The notes beneath the pieces were generated by a model, which had not been told where the DNA came from, searched no databases, and saw only the letters and a program-made list of their open reading frames with translations. Both the position numbers and the translations under genes were made by a program. A DNA stretch of 35,663 bases from Streptomyces roseicoloratus (GTDB taxonomy: Bacteria; Actinomycetota; Actinomycetes; Streptomycetales; Streptomycetaceae). Within the stretch, counting starts at the first letter, position 1. Each line of letters starts with the position of its first letter. Positions 7,826 to 14,409 of this stretch are shown piece after piece. The stretch spans positions 1 through 35,663 of the forward strand of contig NZ_SDOY01000070.1 of NCBI RefSeq assembly GCF_004117935.1. The letters are read 5' to 3'.

Positions 7826-9328
7826 CAGGGCGGCCAGCCGGCGCAGCGGCACCGGGCAGGCGAGGGGACGGCGGTCGGGCGCCGGGGGCACCCCGCACAG
7901 GGCGGCCAGGGCCGGACCGCACATCCGGCCCTGACACCACCCCATCCCCGCGCGGGTCAGCAGCTTCACCGTCCGCGCGTCGCGTGCGCCGAGATCCGTG
8001 ACGGCCTCGCGGATCTCCCCCGCCGTCACCTCCTCGCAGCGGCACACGTCGGCGCTGTCGGCCAGCCACTCCGTCCAGCCCTCGCCGGGGCGGTGAGCCG
8101 CGCCCATCGCGTCGGCGAAGGCGCGGAGGCGGGCGCGGGCGCGCCGCAGGGATTCCGGGGCGGCGGAGGCGGCGGATCCGGAGGCGGCGGGCGCGGCGGG
8201 TGCCGTACGCGCGCCGGGCCCCGCGGCCCGGGCGGCGCCGGCGATCGCATGGGCGGCCAGGGCGCCCTCCACCAGGGCCAGCTGGGCGCCTCCGATGCCG
8301 CCGGTCTCGCCCGCGGACCAGACGCCCGGCACCGAGGTGCGCAGGTCGTCGGTGAGGGCGAGGGCCACCGTGCCGTCCGCCGCCGTCCGGGTCGCACAGC
8401 CCAGCCCGGTCGCCAGGGACAGTTCGGGCACCAGGCCGTGGCCGACCGCCACCGCGTCGCACGGGATGCGGCGGGCGGTGCCGGGGACGGGGCGCCAGTC
8501 GCGGTCCAGCCGGGCGACGGTCACGGCCTCCACCCGGTCGGTGCCGTGCGCCTCGACGACGGCGTGCCGGGTCAGCAGCCGGGTGTGGTGGCGGACGAGC
8601 GCGGAGCCGTAGCGGGCGCCTTCGACGAGTTTGGCCGGGTTGCGGGCGAGGGCGGCCGTATGGGCGGCGTAACCGCCGTACCCGGACGCCTCGACGACCG
8701 CGGGGACCCGCGCTCCGGCGGCCGACAGGGAGGCGGCGACGGCGAGCAGCAGCGGGCCGCTGCCGGCGACGACGATCCGCCGGCCCGGCAGCACCAGGCC
8801 GGCCTTGAGCATGGCCTGCGCGCCGCCCGCGCCGACCACGCCGGGCAGCGTCCAGCCGGGGAAGGGCAGTTGGCGCTCGTACGAGCCGGTGGCGAGGAGG
8901 ACGGCGCGGGCGATGACGGGAGCGGGTGCCTCGGTCTCACCGCCGGGGCCGGTCGCCTCGGCGGCGGCGCCGGCGGGCGCGGGCGCCTCCGCGGCGCGGT
9001 CGGCGCGGGTGTGGACCGTCCAGGAACCGGTGTCGCCGGACGGCAGGACCGCCCAGACGTGGTGGTGCGGCAGGTAGGTGATCCCGCCCCGCCTCCGGTG
9101 GGCCTCCAGGCGGCGCGTGAGGTCCGCGAAGGCCCGCCAGTCGTGGTGCAGGGCCTGGGGGCGCTCGGCGCCGAGGCCGGGTGCCGGCTGTCGGTAGTAC
9201 TGGCCCCCGGGACGGGCGCCCGCGTCGAGCAGGGTCACGGAGAGGCCGAGGTCCGCGGCCGTGACGGCCGCGGCGAGGCCGGCCGGGCCCGCGCCGACGA
9301 CGGCGAGGTCAGCGGTCGAGTGCGGCAC
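7808..9328 (-). CDS. FAD-dependent oxidoreductase with C-terminal BFD-like [2Fe-2S] domain (probable D-hydroxyproline dehydrogenase alpha subunit)
   Basis: A 506-residue flavoprotein. The N-terminal Rossmann motif is VVGAGPAGLAAAV, followed by GARPGGQYYRQ. An ATG-type motif (LLATGSYERQLPFPGW), a second dinucleotide fold (IVVAGSGPLLL) and a third FAD contact (GVWSAGETGGIGGAQLA) follow. The C-terminal 80 residues carry cysteines as CRCEEV and GMGWCQGRMCG, a BFD-like iron-sulfur site. This is the architecture of the alpha subunit of HcnB/opine-oxidase/D-hydroxyproline dehydrogenase complexes. An Ala-rich insert (about 115-135) and an Ala/Pro linker (about 395-425) are lineage-specific. GTG at 9328 has AGGAAGG upstream and overlaps the small ferredoxin-like gene by 20 bp. 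In context it should oxidise cis-4-hydroxy-D-proline together with the two neighbouring subunits. A role in glycine or opine oxidation is the alternative. Confidence 0.85.
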   Translation of the reverse strand: MPHSTADLAVVGAGPAGLAAAVTAADLGLSVTLLDAGARPGGQYYRQPAPGLGAERPQALHHDWRAFADLTRRLEAHRRRGGITYLPHHHVWAVLPSGDTGSWTVHTRADRAAEAPAPAGAAAEATGPGGETEAPAPVIARAVLLATGSYERQLPFPGWTLPGVVGAGGAQAMLKAGLVLPGRRIVVAGSGPLLLAVAASLSAAGARVPAVVEASGYGGYAAHTAALARNPAKLVEGARYGSALVRHHTRLLTRHAVVEAHGTDRVEAVTVARLDRDWRPVPGTARRIPCDAVAVGHGLVPELSLATGLGCATRTAADGTVALALTDDLRTSVPGVWSAGETGGIGGAQLALVEGALAAHAIAGAARAAGPGARTAPAAPAASGSAASAAPESLRRARARLRAFADAMGAAHRPGEGWTEWLADSADVCRCEEVTAGEIREAVTDLGARDARTVKLLTRAGMGWCQGRMCGPALAALCGVPPAPDRRPLACPVPLRRLAALPADPS

Positions 9329-9620
9329 GGCCCGTTCCTTCCTGGGTGGTGACGGCGTCGCCCGGGCGGGCCTGCACCATGCAGGCGCGCTGGTTCGGGC
9401 GGCCGTTGACGGTGACCAGGCAGTCGTAGCACTGGCCGATGCCGCAGAAGACGCCGCGCGGCGCGGCGCCGTTGCGGGTGGTGCGCCAGGAGACGATGCC
9501 GGCCGACCAGAGCACCGCGGCGACGGACTGGCCCTCCTGGGCCGGGAGTTCGCGGTCGTCGAAGGTCAGGGTGTACGTGGTGCGCGGTGCGCCGCCCACG
9601 AGGTCGCGCGGGGTGGTCAC
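9309..9620 (-). CDS. Small [2Fe-2S] ferredoxin-like subunit (gamma) of the dehydrogenase
   Basis: A 103-residue protein with the HcnA/SoxA-type iron-sulfur motif FCGIGQCYDCLVTVNGRPNQRAC: three closely spaced Cys and a fourth 13 residues on. LTFDDRELPAQEGQSVAAVL at the N-terminus is the usual start of this fold. Such subunits carry electrons between the two flavoprotein subunits. GTG at 9620 has AGGAG at spacing 7. The gene sits between the genes for the other two subunits and overlaps the alpha subunit by 20 bp, which fits stoichiometric assembly. Confidence 0.88.
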   Translation of the reverse strand: MTTPRDLVGGAPRTTYTLTFDDRELPAQEGQSVAAVLWSAGIVSWRTTRNGAAPRGVFCGIGQCYDCLVTVNGRPNQRACMVQARPGDAVTTQEGTGRAALDR

Positions 9621-9667
9621 AGCGTGGCTCCTGGGTGGTCGGTGGGTGCGTGGCGGCCGTGGGTCAT
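9617..9667 (-). CDS. 16-codon mini-ORF bridging two dehydrogenase genes (possible coupling relay)
   Basis: ATG at 9667 overlaps the stop of the beta-subunit gene (ATGA, 9664-9667). The frame MTHGRHAPTDHPGATL ends at 9617 in a TGA overlapping the GTG start of the ferredoxin-like gene (GTGA, 9617-9620). The double overlap could hand ribosomes from one gene to the next across the 43-nt gap. The peptide resembles nothing I recognise. Chance is a real alternative in such GC-rich DNA, and the downstream gene has its own SD. Confidence 0.3.
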   Translation of the reverse strand: MTHGRHAPTDHPGATL

Positions 9668-10827
9668 GCGGCTTCCCCGTCGTGGTCGGCGAAGTCCCGG
9701 GCCGGCGAGAAGGGCGCCGGGTCGAGGGGCGGTGCCGAGCCGGTCAGCGTCGCCGCGATGAGCGCTCCGGTGGCGGGGGCCAGGCCGATGCCCGCGCCCT
9801 CGTGGCCGCAGGCGTGGTGCAGGCCGGGGACCCTCGGGTCGGCGCCGATCGCCGGGAGGTGGTCCGGGAGGTACGGGCGGAAGCCGTGGTACGCGCGGAT
9901 CACCTCGACGTCCGCGAGGAAGGGGAAGAGCGCGGCCGCCTGGCCGGCCAGCCGGCGCAGGGCCTCCGTGGACAGCGAGCGGTCGAAGCCGACGCGTTCG
10001 CGGGTGGCGCCGATGAGGACCGGGCCGGACGGCGTGCCCTCCACGACCGCGGAGGACTGCAGGGCCGCGGAGCCGCTGGCCACGTCGGCGACGTAGTCGG
10101 CGGCGTAGACCTTGTGGTGGACCATGCGGGGCAGTGGTTCGGTGACCAGGACGAAGCCCCGGCGGGGCAGGACGGGGAGGGTGCTGCCGGCGAGGCGGGC
10201 GACGTCGCCGCCCCAGGTTCCGGCGGCGTTGACCACGGCGGGCGCGAGGAGTTCGCGGCGGGTGGTGCGGACGCCCGCGACGTGTCCGGCGGGCGTGCGC
10301 AGGACGTCCGTGACCTCCTCGCCGAGGTGGACGGGCACCCCGGAGGCCTCCAGGAGTCGCGCGGCGGCCTTGGCGGGCTGGACCTGGGCGTCCTGCGGGT
10401 AGTGGAAGCCGCCCGCCTGGTCCGGCGCCAGATGGGGTTCGAGGGTGGTCAGGTCCGCGGCGGCGATCTCGTCGGCCCGGACCCCCGCGGTCCGCTGCGC
10501 GTCGGCGAACACGCGGAGGGCCTTCAGGGTGGGCTCGTCGTGCGCCACGACGAGCCCGCCCTTCGGCTCGTACTCGATGTCCGCCGGGAGTGCGTCGGAC
10601 AGCTCGCGCCAGAGTCTCGTGGACAGCAGCGCGAGGTCGAGCTCGGGGCCCGTCCCCTTGTCGGAGACGAGCAGGTTGCCTTCCCCGGCACCTGTGGTGC
10701 CGCCCGCGACGGGACCGCGGTCGACGACGGCGACGGAGAGTCCGGAGCGCGCCGCGTAGTACGCGCAGGCGGCTCCGACCACGCCGGCACCGATGATCAC
10801 GGCATCCAGGGAGTGTCTCTTGGGCAC
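9664..10827 (-). CDS. DAO-family FAD oxidoreductase (probable D-hydroxyproline dehydrogenase beta subunit)
   Basis: A 387-residue flavoprotein of the glycine/D-amino-acid oxidase family. FAD binding is shown by AVIIGAGVVGAACAYYAARSG and GGTTGAGEGNLL. The substrate domain contains YHGFRPYLPDHLPAIGADP and the final FAD contact HACGHEGAGIGLAPATG. Size and features match the DAO-type subunit (HcnC/LhpB-like) of hetero-oligomeric D-hydroxyproline dehydrogenases, and the other two subunits follow directly. It would convert cis-4-hydroxy-D-proline to delta1-pyrroline-4-hydroxy-2-carboxylate. GTG at 10827 has no SD. A -10-like CATATT ends 6 nt before it, so the message may be leaderless. It is the first gene of the catabolic cluster. 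Confidence 0.85.
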   Translation of the reverse strand: MPKRHSLDAVIIGAGVVGAACAYYAARSGLSVAVVDRGPVAGGTTGAGEGNLLVSDKGTGPELDLALLSTRLWRELSDALPADIEYEPKGGLVVAHDEPTLKALRVFADAQRTAGVRADEIAAADLTTLEPHLAPDQAGGFHYPQDAQVQPAKAAARLLEASGVPVHLGEEVTDVLRTPAGHVAGVRTTRRELLAPAVVNAAGTWGGDVARLAGSTLPVLPRRGFVLVTEPLPRMVHHKVYAADYVADVASGSAALQSSAVVEGTPSGPVLIGATRERVGFDRSLSTEALRRLAGQAAALFPFLADVEVIRAYHGFRPYLPDHLPAIGADPRVPGLHHACGHEGAGIGLAPATGALIAATLTGSAPPLDPAPFSPARDFADHDGEAA

Positions 10828-10833
10828 GACAGT

Positions 10834-10862
10834 AATATGTCACATTCTTCAGGCGGTGACCA
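10834..10862 (-). promoter_or_regulatory. Candidate leaderless promoter with GntR operator site A, upstream of the dehydrogenase genes
   Basis: On the minus strand, TGGTCA (10857-10862), 17 nt, then CATATT (10834-10839), ending 6 nt before the GTG at 10827. The core GTGACAT (plus-strand ATGTCAC, 10837-10843) overlaps the -10. Here it is part of a 9-bp odd palindrome ATGT-C-ACAT. The -35 is weak and lies inside the neighbouring hairpin. Confidence 0.45.
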
Positions 10863-10887
10863 GGGGTTTTCGGCCCCTGGTCACCGC
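10853..10887. terminator. Perfect 14-bp hairpin between the collagenase and dehydrogenase genes
   Basis: GCGGTGACCAGGGG (10853-10866) pairs perfectly with CCCCTGGTCACCGC (10874-10887) around a 7-nt loop. The collagenase gene ends at 10941 on the minus strand, 54 bp before the hairpin, so this is probably its terminator. No T-run follows, as is common in Streptomyces. The structure also overlaps the presumed -35 of the next gene on the same strand. Confidence 0.75.
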
Positions 10888-10940
10888 GTTGACGGCGGAT
10901 CAGGCGGAAATCGGACGGTTCGGCCGGCAGCGGCCCGGGG

Positions 10941-13283
10941 TCAGCTGCGGAGCGGGCCCTCACAGCGGTAGCTCGACGTGCCCGCGACCCGGTTGGACCA
11001 GATCTCGACCGGCCCGAAGCTGCAGTTCATGTCGGCGAGGTTGTTCAGGTGGGATTCCCTGGCGCGGTCGAGGATGAAGTAGTCGACCGTCTCGGACATG
11101 TCCTTGAAGACGCGGTCCTCGCTGTTCGCGTCGCTGAGGTTGGCGGTGATCCGGCCCGTGCAGACGAAGCGCCGCTTGCCGGGGTCGCCGTTCTCGACGC
11201 AGTCCGGGTTGCTGTAGGTGGCACCGGCGAAGGCGGTCTTGACGCCCACCACGGTGGAGTACGTCAGCTGCTCGTTGGGCGTGAAGGTGGTGTTCGGCAC
11301 GAACAGGTCGTTCACCTTGGCGATCTGCGCGTCCAGGAAGCGGTCGTAGGCCGCCTGGAGGCCGGCGTCGGAGCTGAGGCGCTCGCGCCAGGCGTCGTAG
11401 CCCGCGACGTCGTTGGCGCGCAGCCGGCCGTACATCGCGCGGAGCTCGGACGGCCGCTCGGTCCACAGGAACTCGAAGAAGGTGCCCGCGTAGTTGTAGA
11501 AGCGGAAGCCGTCGCCGTCGTAGGTGGCGTGCAGCAGCTGGCGCACGCTCATGCGGGGGCCGCCGCCGGCCGTGTCGTTGATGATGCCGCGGACCAGGGA
11601 CTTGCGGACGGCGATGCCGTCGTCGCGGGTCGCGCCGTCGAAGAACTCGGCGGTGCCCTCGTCCATGGCCGTGGTCCGGTCGCCCTGGTACCAGGGGCCC
11701 TCGCCGAAGAAGCCGGGGACGGCGAAGCGGCCGTTGAGGTAGTGCGTGTACTCGTGCCGGAAGAGCTCTTCCAGGGTGAGCGTGGAGTCCTGCGGGACGC
11801 GGCGCTGGTAGGTGTAGAAGGTGGCGCCGTTCTCGATGTAGATGCCGCCGTTGTTCGTCGAGTACCCGGTGAGGATCGGGTGGTAGTTCTCGTAGTCGGC
11901 GCGCGAGGCGTAGAGGACGATGTTCAGGGTGGTGTTGGGATCGCCGGCGAGCGGCTGGTCGGTGCCGAGCACGCGGTGGTACTGGGCCTTGACCTGCTTG
12001 CTGGCGTAGTACAGCTGGTCGACGGTGGCCCGGTCGAGGCCGGTGCGCACCTTGATGGCGCCGTTGTCGTAGGTGTACGTGTACGGGAAGATGCGCTTCT
12101 CGATGTCGGCCTTGCAGACGTCGTACTGCGCGCAGGCGTCGTAGAAGTTCAGCCAGTTGACGAGGCTCGCCCACGGGGCGCTGCCGGCGCCGAAGCCGGA
12201 CTGGACGGGGCCGAGGAGGGCGCCGAGGTCGGCCGTGATCGTGGCCTGGAGGCCGGATATCTGGCCGAAGCGGCCGTACTCGGAGAGCGCGTCGCGGGCG
12301 GCCCAGTCGTTGGCGGTGCCCTTGAGGTGGGTGTAGCCGGAGAAGGCCTTGAAGGCGGCCCGGTAGGCGGGGTCGGCCTTCGCGGCGGCGTGGAAGGCGG
12401 CGTCCTGGTTGCCCGGGTAGACGCCGAGGTAGTTCACGGACAGCGCGGCGAGGGCGGCGCCGCCCCAGGTGGCGTCCTTGTTGGTCGCGGTGTGCGCGCC
12501 GTCCATGGTCGCCAGGACCTTCACGATGAGGCCGAGCTGGTGCTGGCGCAGGCCGGGCGCGCTGCCGATGTAGAGGGCCTCGCGCAGCGTGCGGGCGTTG
12601 GTCGCGGTGGCGTCGAAGGTGCGGGCGGCGTTGCCGAAATCGGCGATCGCCCGGCGGATCGCGTCGACGGTGGGGGCGTCGGTGATGTCGATCTCGGTAC
12701 GGGAGAAGTCGTGGTAGGCCACCGCGTGGAGGTAGGTGAACATCTCCTCCAGGTGGGTGGCGTTCCGGCCGTCGTGGGCGGCGGCCAGGGAGGAGATCCT
12801 GCGGGCGACGGCCTGGACGTGGGCGTCGGACATGACGGGGGCCAGTCGGGCGTCCCAGGTCCAGATGAGGTTGCGCAGACAGCCGTCGGCGGTCACCGCG
12901 GGGTCCGCGAGGAAGTCGGCGAACCGCTCGGGCGAGAGGCCCTTGATGCCGTCGAGGGTGCAGGGGACGCCGGAGGCGAGGCGGGGCGCGGCGGTGCGGG
13001 CGGCCTTGGCCTGCGGGGTGGCGGGGCCGGGGACGCGGGTCTTGATGCCGCCGGGCGCGGGCGCCGGAGCGGGCTTGGCGACCCTGGCGTCGGCGAGGTG
13101 CTCGACCTCGTCGAAGGGGTTGGGCGCCGGCGCGGCGAAGGCGGCCGGGGCCTGCGCGGGGGTCTGCGCCGGGGCCGCGGCGGGTCGCTCCGCGGCCAGG
13201 ACGGACTGTCCGGCGGAAGCGACGAGGGTCACCGCCACGGCGGTGGCGAGGAGGGAGCTGCGCACGACTCTGTGCTGGGACAA
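10941..13283 (-). CDS. Secreted M9-family collagenase
   Basis: A 780-residue secreted metalloprotease. A signal peptide runs to about residue 30 (hydrophobic LLATAVAVTLVASAGQ, then VLA-AE), followed by an Ala/Pro-rich segment to about 100. Residues 105-420 resemble the M9 N-terminal (activator) region. The gluzincin core has HEYTH at 510-514 (zinc ligands His510 and His514, base Glu511) and Glu542 in MDEGTAEFFDG, 28 residues after the second His as in clostridial collagenases. The last ~110 residues form an extra Cys-containing domain. No PKD or PPC collagen-binding domains are obvious. The TTG at 13283 is preceded by AGGAG at spacing 6 and gives a proper signal peptide. A promoter with an embedded inverted repeat lies at 13380-13408, and a TetR gene is divergent. 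It would degrade collagen or gelatin outside the cell. Confidence 0.87.
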   Translation of the reverse strand: MSQHRVVRSSLLATAVAVTLVASAGQSVLAAERPAAAPAQTPAQAPAAFAAPAPNPFDEVEHLADARVAKPAPAPAPGGIKTRVPGPATPQAKAARTAAPRLASGVPCTLDGIKGLSPERFADFLADPAVTADGCLRNLIWTWDARLAPVMSDAHVQAVARRISSLAAAHDGRNATHLEEMFTYLHAVAYHDFSRTEIDITDAPTVDAIRRAIADFGNAARTFDATATNARTLREALYIGSAPGLRQHQLGLIVKVLATMDGAHTATNKDATWGGAALAALSVNYLGVYPGNQDAAFHAAAKADPAYRAAFKAFSGYTHLKGTANDWAARDALSEYGRFGQISGLQATITADLGALLGPVQSGFGAGSAPWASLVNWLNFYDACAQYDVCKADIEKRIFPYTYTYDNGAIKVRTGLDRATVDQLYYASKQVKAQYHRVLGTDQPLAGDPNTTLNIVLYASRADYENYHPILTGYSTNNGGIYIENGATFYTYQRRVPQDSTLTLEELFRHEYTHYLNGRFAVPGFFGEGPWYQGDRTTAMDEGTAEFFDGATRDDGIAVRKSLVRGIINDTAGGGPRMSVRQLLHATYDGDGFRFYNYAGTFFEFLWTERPSELRAMYGRLRANDVAGYDAWRERLSSDAGLQAAYDRFLDAQIAKVNDLFVPNTTFTPNEQLTYSTVVGVKTAFAGATYSNPDCVENGDPGKRRFVCTGRITANLSDANSEDRVFKDMSETVDYFILDRARESHLNNLADMNCSFGPVEIWSNRVAGTSSYRCEGPLRS

Positions 13284-13324
13284 CCTGGGCTCCTGACAAG
13301 TGGGGGATGGCCGTAGGCGCAGTG

Positions 13325-13349
13325 AACTCCCCCGGCTCGAGGGGGAGTT
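13325..13349 (-). other. Hairpin in the collagenase 5' leader
   Basis: AACTCCCCC (13325-13333) pairs with GGGGGAGTT (13341-13349) around a 7-nt loop. It lies within the approximately 90-nt untranslated leader expected between the promoter at 13380 and the TTG at 13283. It may stabilise the mRNA or influence translation; function unknown. Confidence 0.6.
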
Positions 13350-13379
13350 GACGATCGTCGAACTCACCGCGCGAGCTGT

Positions 13380-13408
13380 AACATAGTAATGTGAAATTGC
13401 ACTGACAA
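13380..13408 (-). promoter_or_regulatory. Collagenase promoter with embedded inverted repeat
   Basis: On the minus strand, -35 TTGTCA (13403-13408) and -10 TATGTT (13380-13385) are separated by exactly 17 nt, a good housekeeping-type promoter. The spacer and -10 contain ACAT-AGTA-ATGT (13381-13392), an inverted repeat that could be the operator for the divergent TetR protein. Confidence 0.6.
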
Positions 13409-13651
13409 GGTCTGCGCACCCGTCAGTTGAGAAAGCACTTACGGAACGGCCCCCTCCGCCCGACGGGCCCCGGCCGCCCTGACCCGATGCCCGCCGCCGC
13501 ACTCCTCGCCCTCGTCCTGGACGACCCCGAGCGAACCCGCCGGCCGGGCCCCCCGCCGGCCGGGGGCGTGCCACCGGCGCCGGCCCGCGGGGCGCACCCG
13601 GTGGCGCGGGCGCGCGGGCGGTTACCCTGGCGCCCGACGCGAGGAGGCAGC
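13409..13651. other. Intergenic stretch upstream of the TetR gene
   Basis: The 368 bp between collagenase and TetR start codons hold the collagenase leader and promoter (listed separately) and this GC-rich remainder. The frame open in the plus direction from 13427 into TetR encodes Pro/Arg-rich residues unlike TetR. I see no convincing second gene. A TACCCT element at 13623-13628 could be a -10 for TetR, without a clear -35. Confidence 0.5.
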
Positions 13652-14245
13652 ATGGCACGGATGCCGTCGGCGGAGCGACGCCGGCAGTTGGTCGAGGCGG
13701 CGGTCCGGGTCATGGCCAGGGACGGGGTCGCGCGGACGACGACCCGGGCCGTCTGCGCCGAGGCCGAGGTCTCGCTCAGCGTCTTCCACTACTGCTTCGA
13801 CTCCAAGCAGGAGCTCCTGGAGGCGGCGATCGGCTCCATCACCGGCAACTACGTGGCCCGCGTGATGTCGGCGGTCGAGCCGCGCGCGACGCTGCGGGAG
13901 ACGGTGCGGGACGCGCTCGGCACGTACTGGGAGGACGTGACCGACCACCCCGCCGAGCACATGCTCACCTACGAGCTCACCCAGTACGCGCTGCGCAAGG
14001 AGGGCTTCGAACGGCTCGCGCGGGCGCAGTACGAGCAGTACGTGGCGTCCGCCGCGGTCCTGGTCGAGCAGGTGTGCGCGGTGCGCGGCATCACGCCCGG
14101 GGCGCCGGTGGACCTGATCGCGCGGATGCTCGCGGCGACCATCGACGGCCTCACCCTGCAGTACCTGGTGCTCGGCGACGACCGGGCCGCGGAGGCGCTG
14201 CTCGACGCGACCGCCGACCAGATGGTGGCGCTGATCCAGGGCTGA
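13652..14245 (+). CDS. TetR-family transcriptional regulator, divergent from collagenase
   Basis: A 197-residue regulator. The helix-turn-helix reads TTTRAVCAEAEVSLSVFHYCFDSKQELLEA (about residues 28-57), the usual TetR recognition region. The C-terminal helical domain ends with DATADQMVALIQG. ATG at 13652 follows GAGGAGG at 13641-13647. The gene is divergent from the collagenase and points towards the secreted hydrolase at 14410, so it may repress either. TetR regulators often bind the shared intergenic region, and the inverted repeat over the collagenase -10 is a candidate. The ligand is unknown. Confidence 0.88.
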   Translation: MARMPSAERRRQLVEAAVRVMARDGVARTTTRAVCAEAEVSLSVFHYCFDSKQELLEAAIGSITGNYVARVMSAVEPRATLRETVRDALGTYWEDVTDHPAEHMLTYELTQYALRKEGFERLARAQYEQYVASAAVLVEQVCAVRGITPGAPVDLIARMLAATIDGLTLQYLVLGDDRAAEALLDATADQMVALIQG

Positions 14246-14409
14246 GGACCGCGCCCGCGCCGTCGCCGATCCGCCAACAGGTCATGTGACCCGGACTCTT
14301 GACTCACTCTCCGATCCTCGCGATCCTCGGCGCGGAGCCGCTGTTACCGCAAGAAACACCCGGACGGCTCGCAGCCCGGTATCCCCCATGACCGAAGGCA
14401 TCGCAGACC

